A stretch of DNA of 64,000 nt from an uncultured Oscillospiraceae bacterium (GTDB lineage: Bacteria; Bacillota; Clostridia; Oscillospirales; Oscillospiraceae): NCBI GenBank assembly GCA_934569225.1, contig CAKTKC010000004.1, forward strand, positions 1 to 64,000, given 5' to 3'. This document shows positions 1-7,100 of the stretch, piece by piece (positions within the stretch are counted from its first letter, which is position 1; every line of letters begins with the position of its first letter). The notes below the pieces were generated by a model, which was not told the origin of the DNA, did no database searches, and was given only the letters and a program-made list of their open reading frames with translations. The translations under genes were made by a program, and so were the position numbers.

Positions 1-138
1 CTGACGGTGGATACGGAGCTTGGTTCCGTGATGGAATATCTGGAAATTTTCATGAAGCGGATGCTTCTGTGCCAGAAGGCGGCGCAGGCGTTGGGACTGA
101 CGTTCCATCTTGTGATCAACTGCCAGCTGCTGGTATAA
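1..138 (+). CDS. 3' end of an unidentified protein (partial)
   Basis: Frame 1 is open from the window edge to a TAA at 136-138 and gives the last 45 residues of a protein; the start lies outside the window. The tail is helical and hydrophobic-rich (ends VINCQLLV). It is followed at once by a hairpin with a T run, which supports a real gene end. Too little remains to assign a family. Confidence 0.6.
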   Translation: MTVDTELGSVMEYLEIFMKRMLLCQKAAQALGLTFHLVINCQLLV

Positions 139-197
139 AACTTCATGCATGAGCACTGTACTACGAAAATGTGCAAAGGCATAAGCATGAAGTTTTT
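138..197 (+). terminator. Intrinsic terminator of the first gene
   Basis: An 11-bp stem AAACTTCATGC (138-148) pairs with GCATGAAGTTT (185-195) and runs into a T tract. The loop is long (about 36 nt). Two more hairpins follow: TTTGCTATGC/GCATAGCAAA around 250-273, and the one at 278-304. Confidence 0.5.
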
Positions 198-277
198 GTG
201 CATCATTTCCGGTTGCCCCGCAGGGGCGAGGAAATGGCACATTTCTAATTTTGCTATGCTTTTGCATAGCAAATATC

Positions 278-308
278 TGCCCGGCGTCGAATGGACGCCG
301 GGCAATTT
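278..308. terminator. Convergent terminator between the first gene and gltX
   Basis: An 11-bp GC-rich perfect stem (TGCCCGGCGTC / GACGCCGGGCA, 5-nt loop) is followed by ATTTTG on the + strand and lies just past the gltX stop on the - strand, so it can serve both convergent units. Confidence 0.6.
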
Positions 309-314
309 TGATCA

Positions 315-1958
315 TCAGAGCTGGGAAATGCAGCCGCGGATACGCGCCACGGTGCGGTCGCAGCCCAGAATCTGCATGATGGTGTACAGGTCGGGGCTGT
401 CGGTCTTTCCGGTGACGGCCTGACGCAGGAAGGTGGAAACGTCGGCCACGGTGCCGGGGAAGGCGGCGGGGTTCGCCTTGTAGGCTTTCATATCCGTGGT
501 GAAGCCGATGGCCTCGGTGATTTCCTTGACCTTGGCAAACCATGCGGCGGAATCGTCGGCAAAGTCGTAGACGTTCAGGAAGCGCTCCAGCACATCCCGG
601 ATGACGGACTTGGAGAACTTTTCATCCCAGACAGGCGCTTCCAGATATTCGTCGTAGAAAAATCCCATGTAGGGCTTGGCGTCCTTCCAGACGGCCAGGT
701 CTTTTCTCGGCTTCTTGCCGCCCCGGCCGATGGCGAGAATCCGCTTCGCGTAGTCCGGGTCGGCTTCCAGCTTGGCGGCAAAGTCGGTGTCGAACTCCTT
801 CGCCCAATCCAGCAGCTGGACGTACACATCCTCCGCAGTCATGCGGGAAATGACGTTCTTCGATACGTCCACCAGCTTGGCGTAATCGAACAGGCTCCCG
901 GCGGGGTTCAGCTTCTTGGGGCTGAACTTGAAGGATTCAATGTCCGCATCGGGGTTCGCACGCCGCCAGTCCTCAAAATTGGAGTTCAGCACGGTCATGA
1001 TATATTCCCGCACAGAGGGGATGGGGAAGCCCTCGGCCTTGTAGTAGGTCAGCGCCAGCTCCGGGTCTTTACGCTTGGACAGCTTGCGCTTGGAACTGCC
1101 GTCCATCTTCATCAGCGGTCCGATGTGGACGTACTTGGGCAGTTTGAAGCCCAGCGCCTGGAACAGCTGAATGTGGAAGGGCAGGCTGGGCAGCCACTCG
1201 TCGCCCCGGACGACGTGGGTGGTGCGCATGAGATGGTCGTCCACGGCGTGGGCAAAGTGATAGGTGGGGATGCCGTCGGACTTGAGAAGCACGTGATCGA
1301 CGTTGTTCTCCGTGATGGTCAGCTTACCCTTTACCAGATCGTCGAATTTGAACTGCCGGTCAATGCTGCCCTCGGAGCGGAACCGCAGAACCCAGGGATT
1401 CCCGGCGGCCAGCTGCGCCTGAATATCCTCCATGGAGCGGTCACGCCAGACGGCGTATTTGCCGTAGTAGCCGGTGGTCTCCTTGTTCGCTTCCTGCTTT
1501 TCCCGAAGGGCGGACAACTCGTCCTCCGTGCAGAAGCAGGGATAGGCTTTCCCCTCGGACACCAGCTTTTTGGCATAAACGTGGTAAATCGCGGCTCTCT
1601 GACGCTGACGATAGGGGCCATAAGCGCCGTCGTCGCCGTCCACGGTTGCGCCCTCGTCAAAGTTGATGTTGTAGAATTTCAGGGTGTTGATCAGCACCTC
1701 CACGGCGCCGGGAATCTCCCGCTTGGCGTCGGTATCCTCCACCCGGAGGTACAGCACGCCGCCGGACTGGTGGGTCATTCGTTCCGAAATCGTGCCCTGC
1801 ACCAGATTGCCCAGATGGACAAATCCGGTAGGGGAGGGAGCCATCCGGGAAACCACCGCGCCCTCGGGAAGATTGCGCTGGGGGAACCGGGCTTCCAGCT
1901 GCTCGGGGGTTTCGGTCACGTCGGGAAAAAGCAATTCGGCAAGCGCCTGATAATCCAT
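315..1958 (-). CDS. gltX: Glutamyl-tRNA synthetase
   Basis: Class I aminoacyl-tRNA synthetase that charges tRNA(Glu) (possibly tRNA(Gln) too, for later amidation) in the cytoplasm. The class I signature is visible near residues 40-50 (APSPTGFVHLGN), and the KMSKS-loop variant KLSKRKD follows the MKMDGSSKRK segment. The catalytic core is followed by a C-terminal anticodon-binding helical region. The length (547 aa) is somewhat above the usual 480-500. A TTG six bases upstream is in frame, but ATG at 1958 is preferred because GAGG sits about 8-9 nt before it. It is transcribed divergently from trpS, each with its own promoter. Confidence 0.95.
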   Translation of the reverse strand: MDYQALAELLFPDVTETPEQLEARFPQRNLPEGAVVSRMAPSPTGFVHLGNLVQGTISERMTHQSGGVLYLRVEDTDAKREIPGAVEVLINTLKFYNINFDEGATVDGDDGAYGPYRQRQRAAIYHVYAKKLVSEGKAYPCFCTEDELSALREKQEANKETTGYYGKYAVWRDRSMEDIQAQLAAGNPWVLRFRSEGSIDRQFKFDDLVKGKLTITENNVDHVLLKSDGIPTYHFAHAVDDHLMRTTHVVRGDEWLPSLPFHIQLFQALGFKLPKYVHIGPLMKMDGSSKRKLSKRKDPELALTYYKAEGFPIPSVREYIMTVLNSNFEDWRRANPDADIESFKFSPKKLNPAGSLFDYAKLVDVSKNVISRMTAEDVYVQLLDWAKEFDTDFAAKLEADPDYAKRILAIGRGGKKPRKDLAVWKDAKPYMGFFYDEYLEAPVWDEKFSKSVIRDVLERFLNVYDFADDSAAWFAKVKEITEAIGFTTDMKAYKANPAAFPGTVADVSTFLRQAVTGKTDSPDLYTIMQILGCDRTVARIRGCISQL

Positions 1959-1994
1959 AGTCAACTACCTCTTTTTTCATATTTTCTGGGATAA

Positions 1995-2023
1995 AGTATA
2001 GCATAGGGCGGGGGAGAAATCAA
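1995..2023 (-). promoter_or_regulatory. sigma-A promoter for gltX
   Basis: On the - strand TTGATT, a 17-bp spacer and TATACT precede the gltX start by about 35 nt. Confidence 0.65.
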
Positions 2024-2071
2024 GTACGCACCGGAATGAGAAATTGCGTTCGTTTGCGGCAAAATACCCCC

Positions 2072-2100
2072 TTGCGCAACATCCCGGGCTGTGCTAGAAT
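2072..2100 (+). promoter_or_regulatory. sigma-A promoter for trpS
   Basis: TTGCGC, 17-bp spacer, TAGAAT with a TG one base upstream (TGC-TAGAAT). It lies 35 nt before the trpS ATG. Confidence 0.65.
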
Positions 2101-2135
2101 AAGGCTATAGATTTGAAAAAAGGAATGTGACGACC

Positions 2136-3164
2136 ATGAGTGAGGTTATTACCGAAACTGCTGCACCGAAAAAGAGAATGCTCTCCGGCATCAAGCCCTC
2201 CGGAGATCTGACCCTGGGTTCTTATCTGGGCGCGGTGAAAAACTGGGCGGAACGCGCCAACGACTATGACTGCTTCTATTTCATGGCAGACCTTCATGCC
2301 ATCACTGTGCGCCAGAATCCCGTTGATCTGCGCAGACGGACGCTGGAGCAGCTGGCGCAGTACATCGCCTGCGGCCTTGACCCGGAAAAGAACACCCTGT
2401 TCATCCAGAGCCATGTCCACCAGCACGCGGAGCTGGGCTGGGTGCTGGACTGCTACTCCATGTTCGGCGAGCTGAGCCGCATGACCCAGTTCAAGGACAA
2501 GTCTGCCAAAAACGCGGACAACATCAACGGCGGTCTGTTCACCTATCCTGCCCTGATGGCGGCGGACATTCTGCTGTACCAGCCCGATCTGGTGCCTGTG
2601 GGTGAGGATCAGAAGCAGCATGTGGAGCTGTGCCACACCATCGCCCGCCGGTTCAACGGCATTTACGGCGACGTATTCAAGCTGCCGGAACCCTTTGTTC
2701 CCAAGGTCGGTGCCCGGATCATGAGCCTGACCAATCCCACCGCCAAGATGTCCAAGTCGGAGAACGAGGACACCGGCCGCATTCTGTTGATGGACACCCC
2801 AGAGACCATCATGCGCCAGTTCAAGCGTGCCATCACTGACTCCGACACGGAGAACTGTGTCCGCTTCGACCGGGAGAACAAGCCCGGTGTTGCCAACCTC
2901 ATGGCTATCTACTCCGCCGTTACCGGCAAGACCTTTGATCAGATCGAGACGGAGTTCGCAGGCTGCGGCTACGGCAAGTTCAAGCCCGCCGTGGGCGAAG
3001 CGGTTGTGGAGACCCTGCGTCCCATCCGGGAGGAAGCGACCCGCCTGATGAAGGACAAGGGCTATCTGGAAAGCGTCTACAAAGCCGGCGCCGAGAAGGC
3101 GGGCTACGTGGCCGAGAAGACCCTGCGGAAGGTCTATAAGAAAGTGGGCTTTGTGGCGAGATAA
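2136..3164 (+). CDS. trpS: Tryptophanyl-tRNA synthetase
   Basis: Class I synthetase that charges tRNA(Trp). The protein opens with the GIKPSGDLTLGSYLGA segment, in which the HIGH motif appears as a TLGSYLG variant, and later has the KMSKSEN loop after SLTNPTAK. The length of 342 aa is typical. A GTG nine bases upstream is in frame, but the AAAAAAGGA ribosome site is only 2 nt from it and 11 nt from ATG 2136, so the ATG is chosen. The last base of its TAA is the first base of the next start codon, so the two genes are translationally coupled. No T-box or trp leader is visible upstream. Confidence 0.95.
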   Translation: MSEVITETAAPKKRMLSGIKPSGDLTLGSYLGAVKNWAERANDYDCFYFMADLHAITVRQNPVDLRRRTLEQLAQYIACGLDPEKNTLFIQSHVHQHAELGWVLDCYSMFGELSRMTQFKDKSAKNADNINGGLFTYPALMAADILLYQPDLVPVGEDQKQHVELCHTIARRFNGIYGDVFKLPEPFVPKVGARIMSLTNPTAKMSKSENEDTGRILLMDTPETIMRQFKRAITDSDTENCVRFDRENKPGVANLMAIYSAVTGKTFDQIETEFAGCGYGKFKPAVGEAVVETLRPIREEATRLMKDKGYLESVYKAGAEKAGYVAEKTLRKVYKKVGFVAR

Positions 3165-3436
3165 TGGCTGACGAGAATTTGACCCCGGAACCGGACATCT
3201 ACGACCGGGAGGATCAGTGCCGCAAGTCCATCCGCACGGTGGGAAAGGCCGTTTTCATGCGGCTGTTTGTGACGGCGCTGCTGATTTTTGTCCTGATCGG
3301 CAATGGAATGCAGGGCTGGGTCATCGGCCTGATTGTGTTCGTTCTGATCATCAATCTCACCGGAATGCTGCCGCTGGTGCAGGAGCTGCGCAAGCAGAGA
3401 AAGCTATTGAAGGAAATCCTCGACGAAGAGGAATAA
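3164..3436 (+). CDS. Small two-helix membrane protein, unknown
   Basis: A 90-aa protein with an acidic N-terminus (ADENLTPEPDIYDRED), two hydrophobic helices at about residues 32-48 and 50-72, and a charged, helical C-terminal tail (LRKQRKLLKEILDEEE) likely to be cytoplasmic. It overlaps the trpS stop by one base and has no other ribosome site, so it depends on trpS translation. I do not recognise the family; topology is the only thing the sequence supports. Confidence 0.75.
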   Translation: MADENLTPEPDIYDREDQCRKSIRTVGKAVFMRLFVTALLIFVLIGNGMQGWVIGLIVFVLIINLTGMLPLVQELRKQRKLLKEILDEEE

Positions 3437-3454
3437 AATTCACCCCGCGAGCGT

Positions 3455-3645
3455 CCCTTGCCTCTCCCTATGGGAGAGGTGGCTGAGCGAAGCGAAGACG
3501 GAGAGGGTACGCAAGGGTGTAAAGCCCTCTCAGTCACCTGCGGTGACAGCTCCCCCAGAGGGGGAGCCAAGGACGTATTGGCACAAGAAATGGAGCGTAT
3601 CTGTACCGATACGCTCCATTCACTGTTTTTCGACCACCCATTAAA
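3455..3645. repeat. Palindromic dispersed repeat, copy A
   Basis: First of three related copies in this window (also 10043-10236 and 14239-14376). The core (about 3455-3572) starts with CCCTTGCCTCTCCC and ends in GGGGGAGCCAAGG, so its ends are complementary. Inside are small hairpins, including CTCTCCCTATGGGAGAG and a GTCACCTGCGGTGAC palindrome. An attached module has a perfect 12-bp stem with a 6-nt loop (ATGGAGCGTATC / GATACGCTCCAT, 3590-3619) followed by a TTTTT-containing tail. It has no coding potential. It fills the convergent gap between the small membrane gene and the CHAP protein. Confidence 0.85.
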
Positions 3646-3648
3646 TGC

Positions 3649-4290
3649 TTACAGGGTGTTTTCTGCCACTGCGGCATAATCCGGAAGGCCGTAGCCACGG
3701 ATGTGAATTTCTCCCAGAGGGATGATGCGGTAGGCGACGGCGTCGTCCCGGTTGCCCTCGATGACCTTCACAAACGGCCACTTCGTCCCGACTACGATTC
3801 CAACATGATCCGCCCAGCCGGTGCAGTCGCCGAGGCGCTTCTCGTCCCAGTCGTAGAAGATGATATCGCCGGGGAGGGGCGTGTAGTTGTCGTCCTCTTG
3901 CCAGCAGTCCAGTTCTCCAAACAGACCGATGAGACGCTCACAGCTGCATTCCATGGGAAGGATGTCCGTCAGGCCGCAGCGGATGGATACGGCACTGACG
4001 AAGGTGGCGCACCAGCTGTCGGTATACTGCACGGTGTAATTCTGCGCCAGCGGCTCGTGGGAATTGTACAGGTCGATGATGGCTTCGTGACTTCCGTCCG
4101 ATTCCCGGCAGCCGAGATAGCCTTCGGCGGTTTGAACGACCTGCATCCGAAGCGCCGCTTCTCCCTCCGAGACCTTCCGGTAAAAACCCCACGGCTCCAG
4201 CGCGTAGTGGGCGGCAATGGCCGCTGTGAACAGCAGAAGTACCAGAATGGGGAGAATGGTGCCTAAATTCTGCCTTTTTTCGGTAATCAC
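3649..4290 (-). CDS. Membrane-anchored CHAP/NlpC-type amidase
   Basis: A 213-aa protein with an N-terminal membrane anchor (about residues 10-28) and one extracytoplasmic CHAP-like domain. The likely catalytic Cys lies in DSWCATFVSAV, the His in WADHVGIVVG, and an acidic/Asn third position in VIEGN. Such domains cleave peptide cross-links of peptidoglycan, so a role in cell-wall turnover is inferred. The start is GTG at 4290, chosen because GGAGGACTCGAC gives an ideal 7-nt spacing. It is convergent with the trpS unit and separated from it by the dispersed repeat. Confidence 0.8.
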   Translation of the reverse strand: MITEKRQNLGTILPILVLLLFTAAIAAHYALEPWGFYRKVSEGEAALRMQVVQTAEGYLGCRESDGSHEAIIDLYNSHEPLAQNYTVQYTDSWCATFVSAVSIRCGLTDILPMECSCERLIGLFGELDCWQEDDNYTPLPGDIIFYDWDEKRLGDCTGWADHVGIVVGTKWPFVKVIEGNRDDAVAYRIIPLGEIHIRGYGLPDYAAVAENTL

Positions 4291-4401
4291 GTCGAGTCCT
4301 CCTGCAATAGCGTGTTCCCCATTCTACCACAATATTCTCTTTTCCGCAACGGGAAAATACGCCGGTTTTCGTCATGTTGAGACGAAAACCGGCGTATTTG
4401 G

Positions 4402-4818
4402 CTACAGAAAAAGATACAATCCCAGCGTCAGCAGGGCAAAATTCTGATCGTCCTCGCCGTTGCCGGACATGAGCAGAAGCAGCAGCACGACCATCAGGTC
4501 TTCCATGCAGAAGTCCTTTGGAAGAATCTGGTGCAGAAAATTGCCGATACCCAAAAAAGAATCCTGGGGCGGCTGCTGGGGTGGTTTCCTCCTGGGCGGA
4601 GGCGGGGGAGCGGGACGCTCCTGCCTGCGCTGACTGGAACAGGGCGGATTCTTCTGGCAGGGCGGCTTCCCCTGGGGCTGCGGCGGAGAAAAATCGGGAT
4701 TCCGGCGGGGCGGCTCCTGTCTGGGCGGTTCCGGCCGGGGCGGCGGTGGGGGCTGAGGGACGTCTGCCGGTCGGCGGCGATAGGTGCCGTCGGGCTGGGG
4801 AATATAGCGGTTGTACAT
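4402..4818 (-). CDS. Proline-rich small protein with a hydrophobic C-terminus
   Basis: 138 aa. The first 90 residues are almost all Pro, Arg, Gln and Lys (QPPPPPRPEPPRQEPPR and similar). The last 35 carry the hydrophobic motif LMVVLLLLLMSGNGEDD followed by a second short hydrophobic stretch ending in LGLYLFL. It is the last gene of a three-gene operon (5408 to 4402), 6 nt after its upstream neighbour. The composition resembles disordered spore-surface or membrane-tethered proteins of Clostridia; this is an inference, and no enzyme domain is visible. Confidence 0.7.
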   Translation of the reverse strand: MYNRYIPQPDGTYRRRPADVPQPPPPPRPEPPRQEPPRRNPDFSPPQPQGKPPCQKNPPCSSQRRQERPAPPPPPRRKPPQQPPQDSFLGIGNFLHQILPKDFCMEDLMVVLLLLLMSGNGEDDQNFALLTLGLYLFL

Positions 4819-4824
4819 TCCTTG

Positions 4825-5181
4825 TCACCTCCCGGTCAGCATTTCTAAGCCGCCGGCATTGAGAAACGCCGAGGCAAGCCGTGCCATTTTTGCCGCACGC
4901 ATGGCTTTTTCCAGCTTGGCGGAGCGCTCCCGGCTTATGTAGGGGGAGAGCGCCCGTAGCAGCGCCTGCTGGTTTTTGTCAATGCCGGACTGCCGTGTCA
5001 CCCCGGCGAGCTTCTGCATGACGGCAAGATCCGGAAGTGCCGGCGGGGCAGGCTCCGGCGGTTGTTCCGGCCTTCCCTGAGGTTCCGGCGGCGGGCTCAT
5101 GGCCTGCGCCATGGACATGATCTGCTGCATCATCTGGGGGTTGCTCAGGATCGCCCCCAGCTTTTCCTCCATCTCGCTCAT
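4825..5181 (-). CDS. Small Met/Pro-rich helical protein, unknown
   Basis: 118 aa. It begins with a Met/Gln-rich amphipathic helix (SNPQMMQQIMSMAQAM), then a Pro/Glu linker (about residues 30-50), then a basic helical C-terminal half (ISRERSAKLEKAMRAAKMARLA). Its ATG overlaps the stop of the upstream gene (ATGA-type 4-nt overlap), so the two are translationally coupled. No family recognised. It is the middle gene of an operon whose upstream region carries a possible sporulation promoter. Confidence 0.7.
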   Translation of the reverse strand: MSEMEEKLGAILSNPQMMQQIMSMAQAMSPPPEPQGRPEQPPEPAPPALPDLAVMQKLAGVTRQSGIDKNQQALLRALSPYISRERSAKLEKAMRAAKMARLASAFLNAGGLEMLTGR

Positions 5182-5408
5182 TTGCCGCCTTCCACTTGGG
5201 ACAGCAGCTTTTTCGCCTCCGGGGTCGTGAGAAACGCGGAGATGGTTTTCTGCGCCCGGTCGTAATTCCCGGCGGCCGCGTCGGCCATGGCGCTGTTTAT
5301 CTCATTTGAGTTAAGCTGCTGAAGCGACGCAAGCAGCTGCTGACCCGCGGGGGACTGGACAAAGCGCATGATCTGCGCAAGCTCCTGTGAATTGGGTGTG
5401 GGTTGCAT
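5178..5408 (-). CDS. Small helical protein, first gene of the Pro-rich operon
   Basis: 76 aa starting MQPTPNSQELAQIM. The ATG at 5408 is chosen over an upstream in-frame ATG because GGGAGGTAAGCCT gives a good ribosome site and the upstream stretch overlaps the probable promoter. The body is a predicted helical hairpin (MRFVQSPAGQQLLASLQQL and MADAAAGNYDRAQKTISAFL). It contains no known catalytic motif. The sequence style, with Gln/Asn-rich short helices shared with the next gene, suggests that the two proteins work together. Confidence 0.7.
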   Translation of the reverse strand: MQPTPNSQELAQIMRFVQSPAGQQLLASLQQLNSNEINSAMADAAAGNYDRAQKTISAFLTTPEAKKLLSQVEGGK

Positions 5409-5443
5409 AGGCTTACCTCCCTGGGGTGGTGAAACTTCTGCTA

Positions 5444-5471
5444 TAGCATATGCGCCCGCGGGAAAAAATGT
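5444..5471 (-). promoter_or_regulatory. Possible sigma-K/sigma-E promoter for the Pro-rich operon
   Basis: On the - strand ACA (5471-5469), a 16-bp spacer and CATATGCTA (5452-5444) match the sigma-K pattern AC-N16-CATAnnnTA. No sigma-A pair fits as well here. It lies 36 nt upstream of the first start. Such short motifs occur by chance, so confidence is limited. Confidence 0.4.
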
Positions 5472-5527
5472 ACACAAAAATCAGTCGTCTTTTTTGACGA
5501 AAGCACATAGCAAAACCTGCCAATGTA

Positions 5528-5536
5528 TGATATAAT
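5528..5536 (+). promoter_or_regulatory. Extended -10 promoter for the phosphodiesterase gene
   Basis: TGA-TATAAT, an extended -10 with TG one base before the hexamer. The -35 region is poor. It lies 39 nt upstream of the ATG at 5575. Confidence 0.5.
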
Positions 5537-5574
5537 CCCAGCAAGACAAACTAAGGGATAAAGGCGGTAGCAAT

Positions 5575-6060
5575 ATGAAGATTCTGGTGCTGTCGGATTC
5601 TCATTCTGCCCTTCAGTTCATGCGGCAATGTGTGGAATCGGTGAAGCCTGACGCGATCATCCATCTTGGAGACTTTTTTGACGACGGTGTGGTCATCCAC
5701 GAGGAAAACCCGGATACCCCATTTTATCAGGTGCCGGGGAACTGCGACCGGTTTCGCTGCCCGTCCTGGCAGCCGGAGACGCTGGTGCAGCCTGTGTTTG
5801 GCGTGAATCTTTTCATGACCCATGGACACCGGCACAACGTGAAAATGGGGCTGGGCGCACTGCTGAAGGACGCCCGCGCCAGCCGGGTGGATGCGGTGCT
5901 GTACGGACACACCCACCAGGCTGACTGCCGCCAGGAACCGGACGGCCTTTGGATCCTGAATCCGGGCAGCTGCGGCTATGGCGGCGGAACGGCCGGACTG
6001 ATCCAGGTGGAGAACCGGAAAATCGTTACCTGCCGGATTCTCAGGGAAGCGGACTTGTAA
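5575..6060 (+). CDS. YfcE/MJ0936-type metallophosphodiesterase
   Basis: 161 aa calcineurin-like phosphoesterase of the small YfcE/YsnB class, which hydrolyses phosphodiesters with a two-metal centre; the physiological substrate is not known for this class. The metal ligands can be read in order: D8 and H10 (LSDSH), D33 (HLGDFF), N in PGNCDR, H in THGHRH, and the closing GHTH (YGHTHQ), followed by NPGSCG. Length is normal. The ribosome site is AAGGCGG, 7 nt before ATG. It is a single-gene unit that abuts its convergent neighbour at 6060/6061 with no spacer. Confidence 0.85.
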   Translation: MKILVLSDSHSALQFMRQCVESVKPDAIIHLGDFFDDGVVIHEENPDTPFYQVPGNCDRFRCPSWQPETLVQPVFGVNLFMTHGHRHNVKMGLGALLKDARASRVDAVLYGHTHQADCRQEPDGLWILNPGSCGYGGGTAGLIQVENRKIVTCRILREADL

Positions 6061-6231
6061 TTACCCCATTGTGGCAAGGAAAACCATGGCGCTGACGAAT
6101 CCGATTCCGGAGAGAATCGCGGTGACGATGTTTACTGCCTTCTCCACAAGGTAGCGCCTGTCGGCGGCATTGGGGTAGGCGGGTTCACGGTAACGGCGCA
6201 GAGTCGAGCGGGACAGAGTGTGTTGTTTCAT
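6061..6231 (-). CDS. Small single-pass membrane protein, unknown
   Basis: 56 aa. The ATG at 6231 is preferred because AGGAGG stands 8 nt before it; a longer in-frame start further upstream has none. The N-terminal half is basic (KQHTLSRSTLRRYREP) and the C-terminal half is one membrane helix (VNIVTAILSGIGFVSAMVFLA), giving a likely N-in topology. It ends one base after the convergent phosphodiesterase gene ends. No family recognised. Confidence 0.65.
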   Translation of the reverse strand: MKQHTLSRSTLRRYREPAYPNAADRRYLVEKAVNIVTAILSGIGFVSAMVFLATMG

Positions 6232-6339
6232 TGGAAATGCCTCCTTTTGTTTTTCTGACGACAGTATACAAAAGGTTCTGTCCAATAAACCGGACTAATT
6301 AAGCTTTTTTGAAAATTTTTCTTCCCGGATGTGGGCGGC

Positions 6340-6368
6340 TTGCAACCCGCCGCAGGATGTGCTATAAT
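6340..6368 (+). promoter_or_regulatory. sigma-A promoter of the 137-aa membrane protein
   Basis: TTGCAA, 17-bp spacer, TATAAT (with TGC before it), 28 nt before the start codon. Confidence 0.7.
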
Positions 6369-6396
6369 ACAGAAAACAGTTACCCGGAGGTATTTT

Positions 6397-6810
6397 ATGG
6401 GAAAGACCGGTCAATTTGCGGAAAAGCAGACTGCCGCTGTGCAGTCCGCCGGCTTTGAGAAGTTCAAGGCGGTGATGTCCAAAGTCAATTCCGTCATCAA
6501 TCTCATTGGCGTCTGGCTGTTCCGGCTGAGAAAGTTCATTATGGCCGCTCCGGTGGTTTATGCCGCCATCCGGCTGGCTTCCTATAACGGTCAGCACCTG
6601 CCGGAGCAGGTGGGTCTTGACCTGCAATCCTCCGGCGAGTTTGCCATGACAGTAAGCCGTCAGCTGGCGGTGATGGGGCCGCTGGGGCTGACGGCGGCGT
6701 GTCTGCTGCTGATGTTCTGCTCCAGAAAGGCCATGTACCCCTGGGCGATCAGCATTTTTACCCTGGCGCTGCCGGTGCTGCTGCTTCTGAGCAACCTGTA
6801 TCCCAACTAG
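6397..6810 (+). CDS. Membrane protein with three helices, unknown
   Basis: 137 aa from ATG 6397, placed by GGAGG seven bases upstream. A soluble N-terminus of about 30 residues precedes hydrophobic segments at about 33-60, 88-109 and 115-134 (AISIFTLALPVLLLLSNLY). It is a single-gene unit with its own promoter. No recognisable domain; the topology is consistent with a small inner-membrane protein. Confidence 0.7.
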   Translation: MGKTGQFAEKQTAAVQSAGFEKFKAVMSKVNSVINLIGVWLFRLRKFIMAAPVVYAAIRLASYNGQHLPEQVGLDLQSSGEFAMTVSRQLAVMGPLGLTAACLLLMFCSRKAMYPWAISIFTLALPVLLLLSNLYPN

Positions 6811-6899
6811 GGAATCTCTGATTCAATCGCTTCGGCTGACCGCTTAAGAAATTCTTTTGCGTCTGTTCAAGGTTTCTTCACCAATCGCCGCCGGGGGTA

Positions 6900-6908
6900 T
6901 GGTATACT
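6900..6908 (+). promoter_or_regulatory. Extended -10 promoter of the small RNA
   Basis: TGG-TATACT: an extended -10 hexamer with TG one base upstream. The -35 region is weak. It points into the non-coding structured region that ends in the terminator at 7024. Confidence 0.5.
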
Positions 6909-6913
6909 GTAGG

Positions 6914-7057
6914 TACAGAGGCGGAGACAGTGGGGAAAGCCGATGCCGTGGAAATATCTGCGGATAAGCCAACGGTGTACCCGTGACACGCTGTGTCCCG
7001 TGGAGAGAGAAAATTATCATTGTGCGGCGGCTCGCGAAAGAGCCGCCGCGTGTTTTT
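6914..7057 (+). ncRNA. Candidate free-standing structured small RNA
   Basis: About 143 nt between a promoter and a strong intrinsic terminator, with no reading frame of note and with a convergent gene (pgsA) downstream, so it is not a leader. It can fold into an interrupted rod: GGAGACAG (6923-6930) pairs with CTGTGTCC (6991-6998) with one mismatch, GGG with CCC inside that, CCGTGG (6946-6951) with CCAACGG (6969-6975), and an apical TATC/GATA around a TGCG loop (6955-6966). A rod with an internal bubble resembles 6S RNA in outline, but I cannot assign a family; SRP, tmRNA and common riboswitch signatures are absent. Confidence 0.5.
7024..7057 (+). terminator. Intrinsic terminator of the small RNA
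   Basis: A perfect 10-bp GC stem (GCGGCGGCTC / GAGCCGCCGC) with a GCGAAA loop, then GTGTTTTTT. Confidence 0.85.
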
Positions 7058-7069
7058 TGGAAAAGGAAT

Positions 7070-7099
7070 GTCCGCCGGAAGCATCCGACGGACTTTTTC
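7070..7099. terminator. Second hairpin, small RNA / pgsA convergence
   Basis: GTCCGCCGGA (7070-7079) pairs with TCCGACGGAC (7084-7093) around AGCA, and TTTTTCTTT follows on the + strand. It abuts the pgsA stop on the - strand and may end both transcripts. Confidence 0.6.
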
Positions 7100-7100
7100 T

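Noticed and set aside
1125..1994. A 289-codon open frame on the + strand opposite gltX
   Set aside because: Mirror frame of a high-GC gene. It lacks a ribosome site and known domain, and gltX on the other strand matches its family along its full length.
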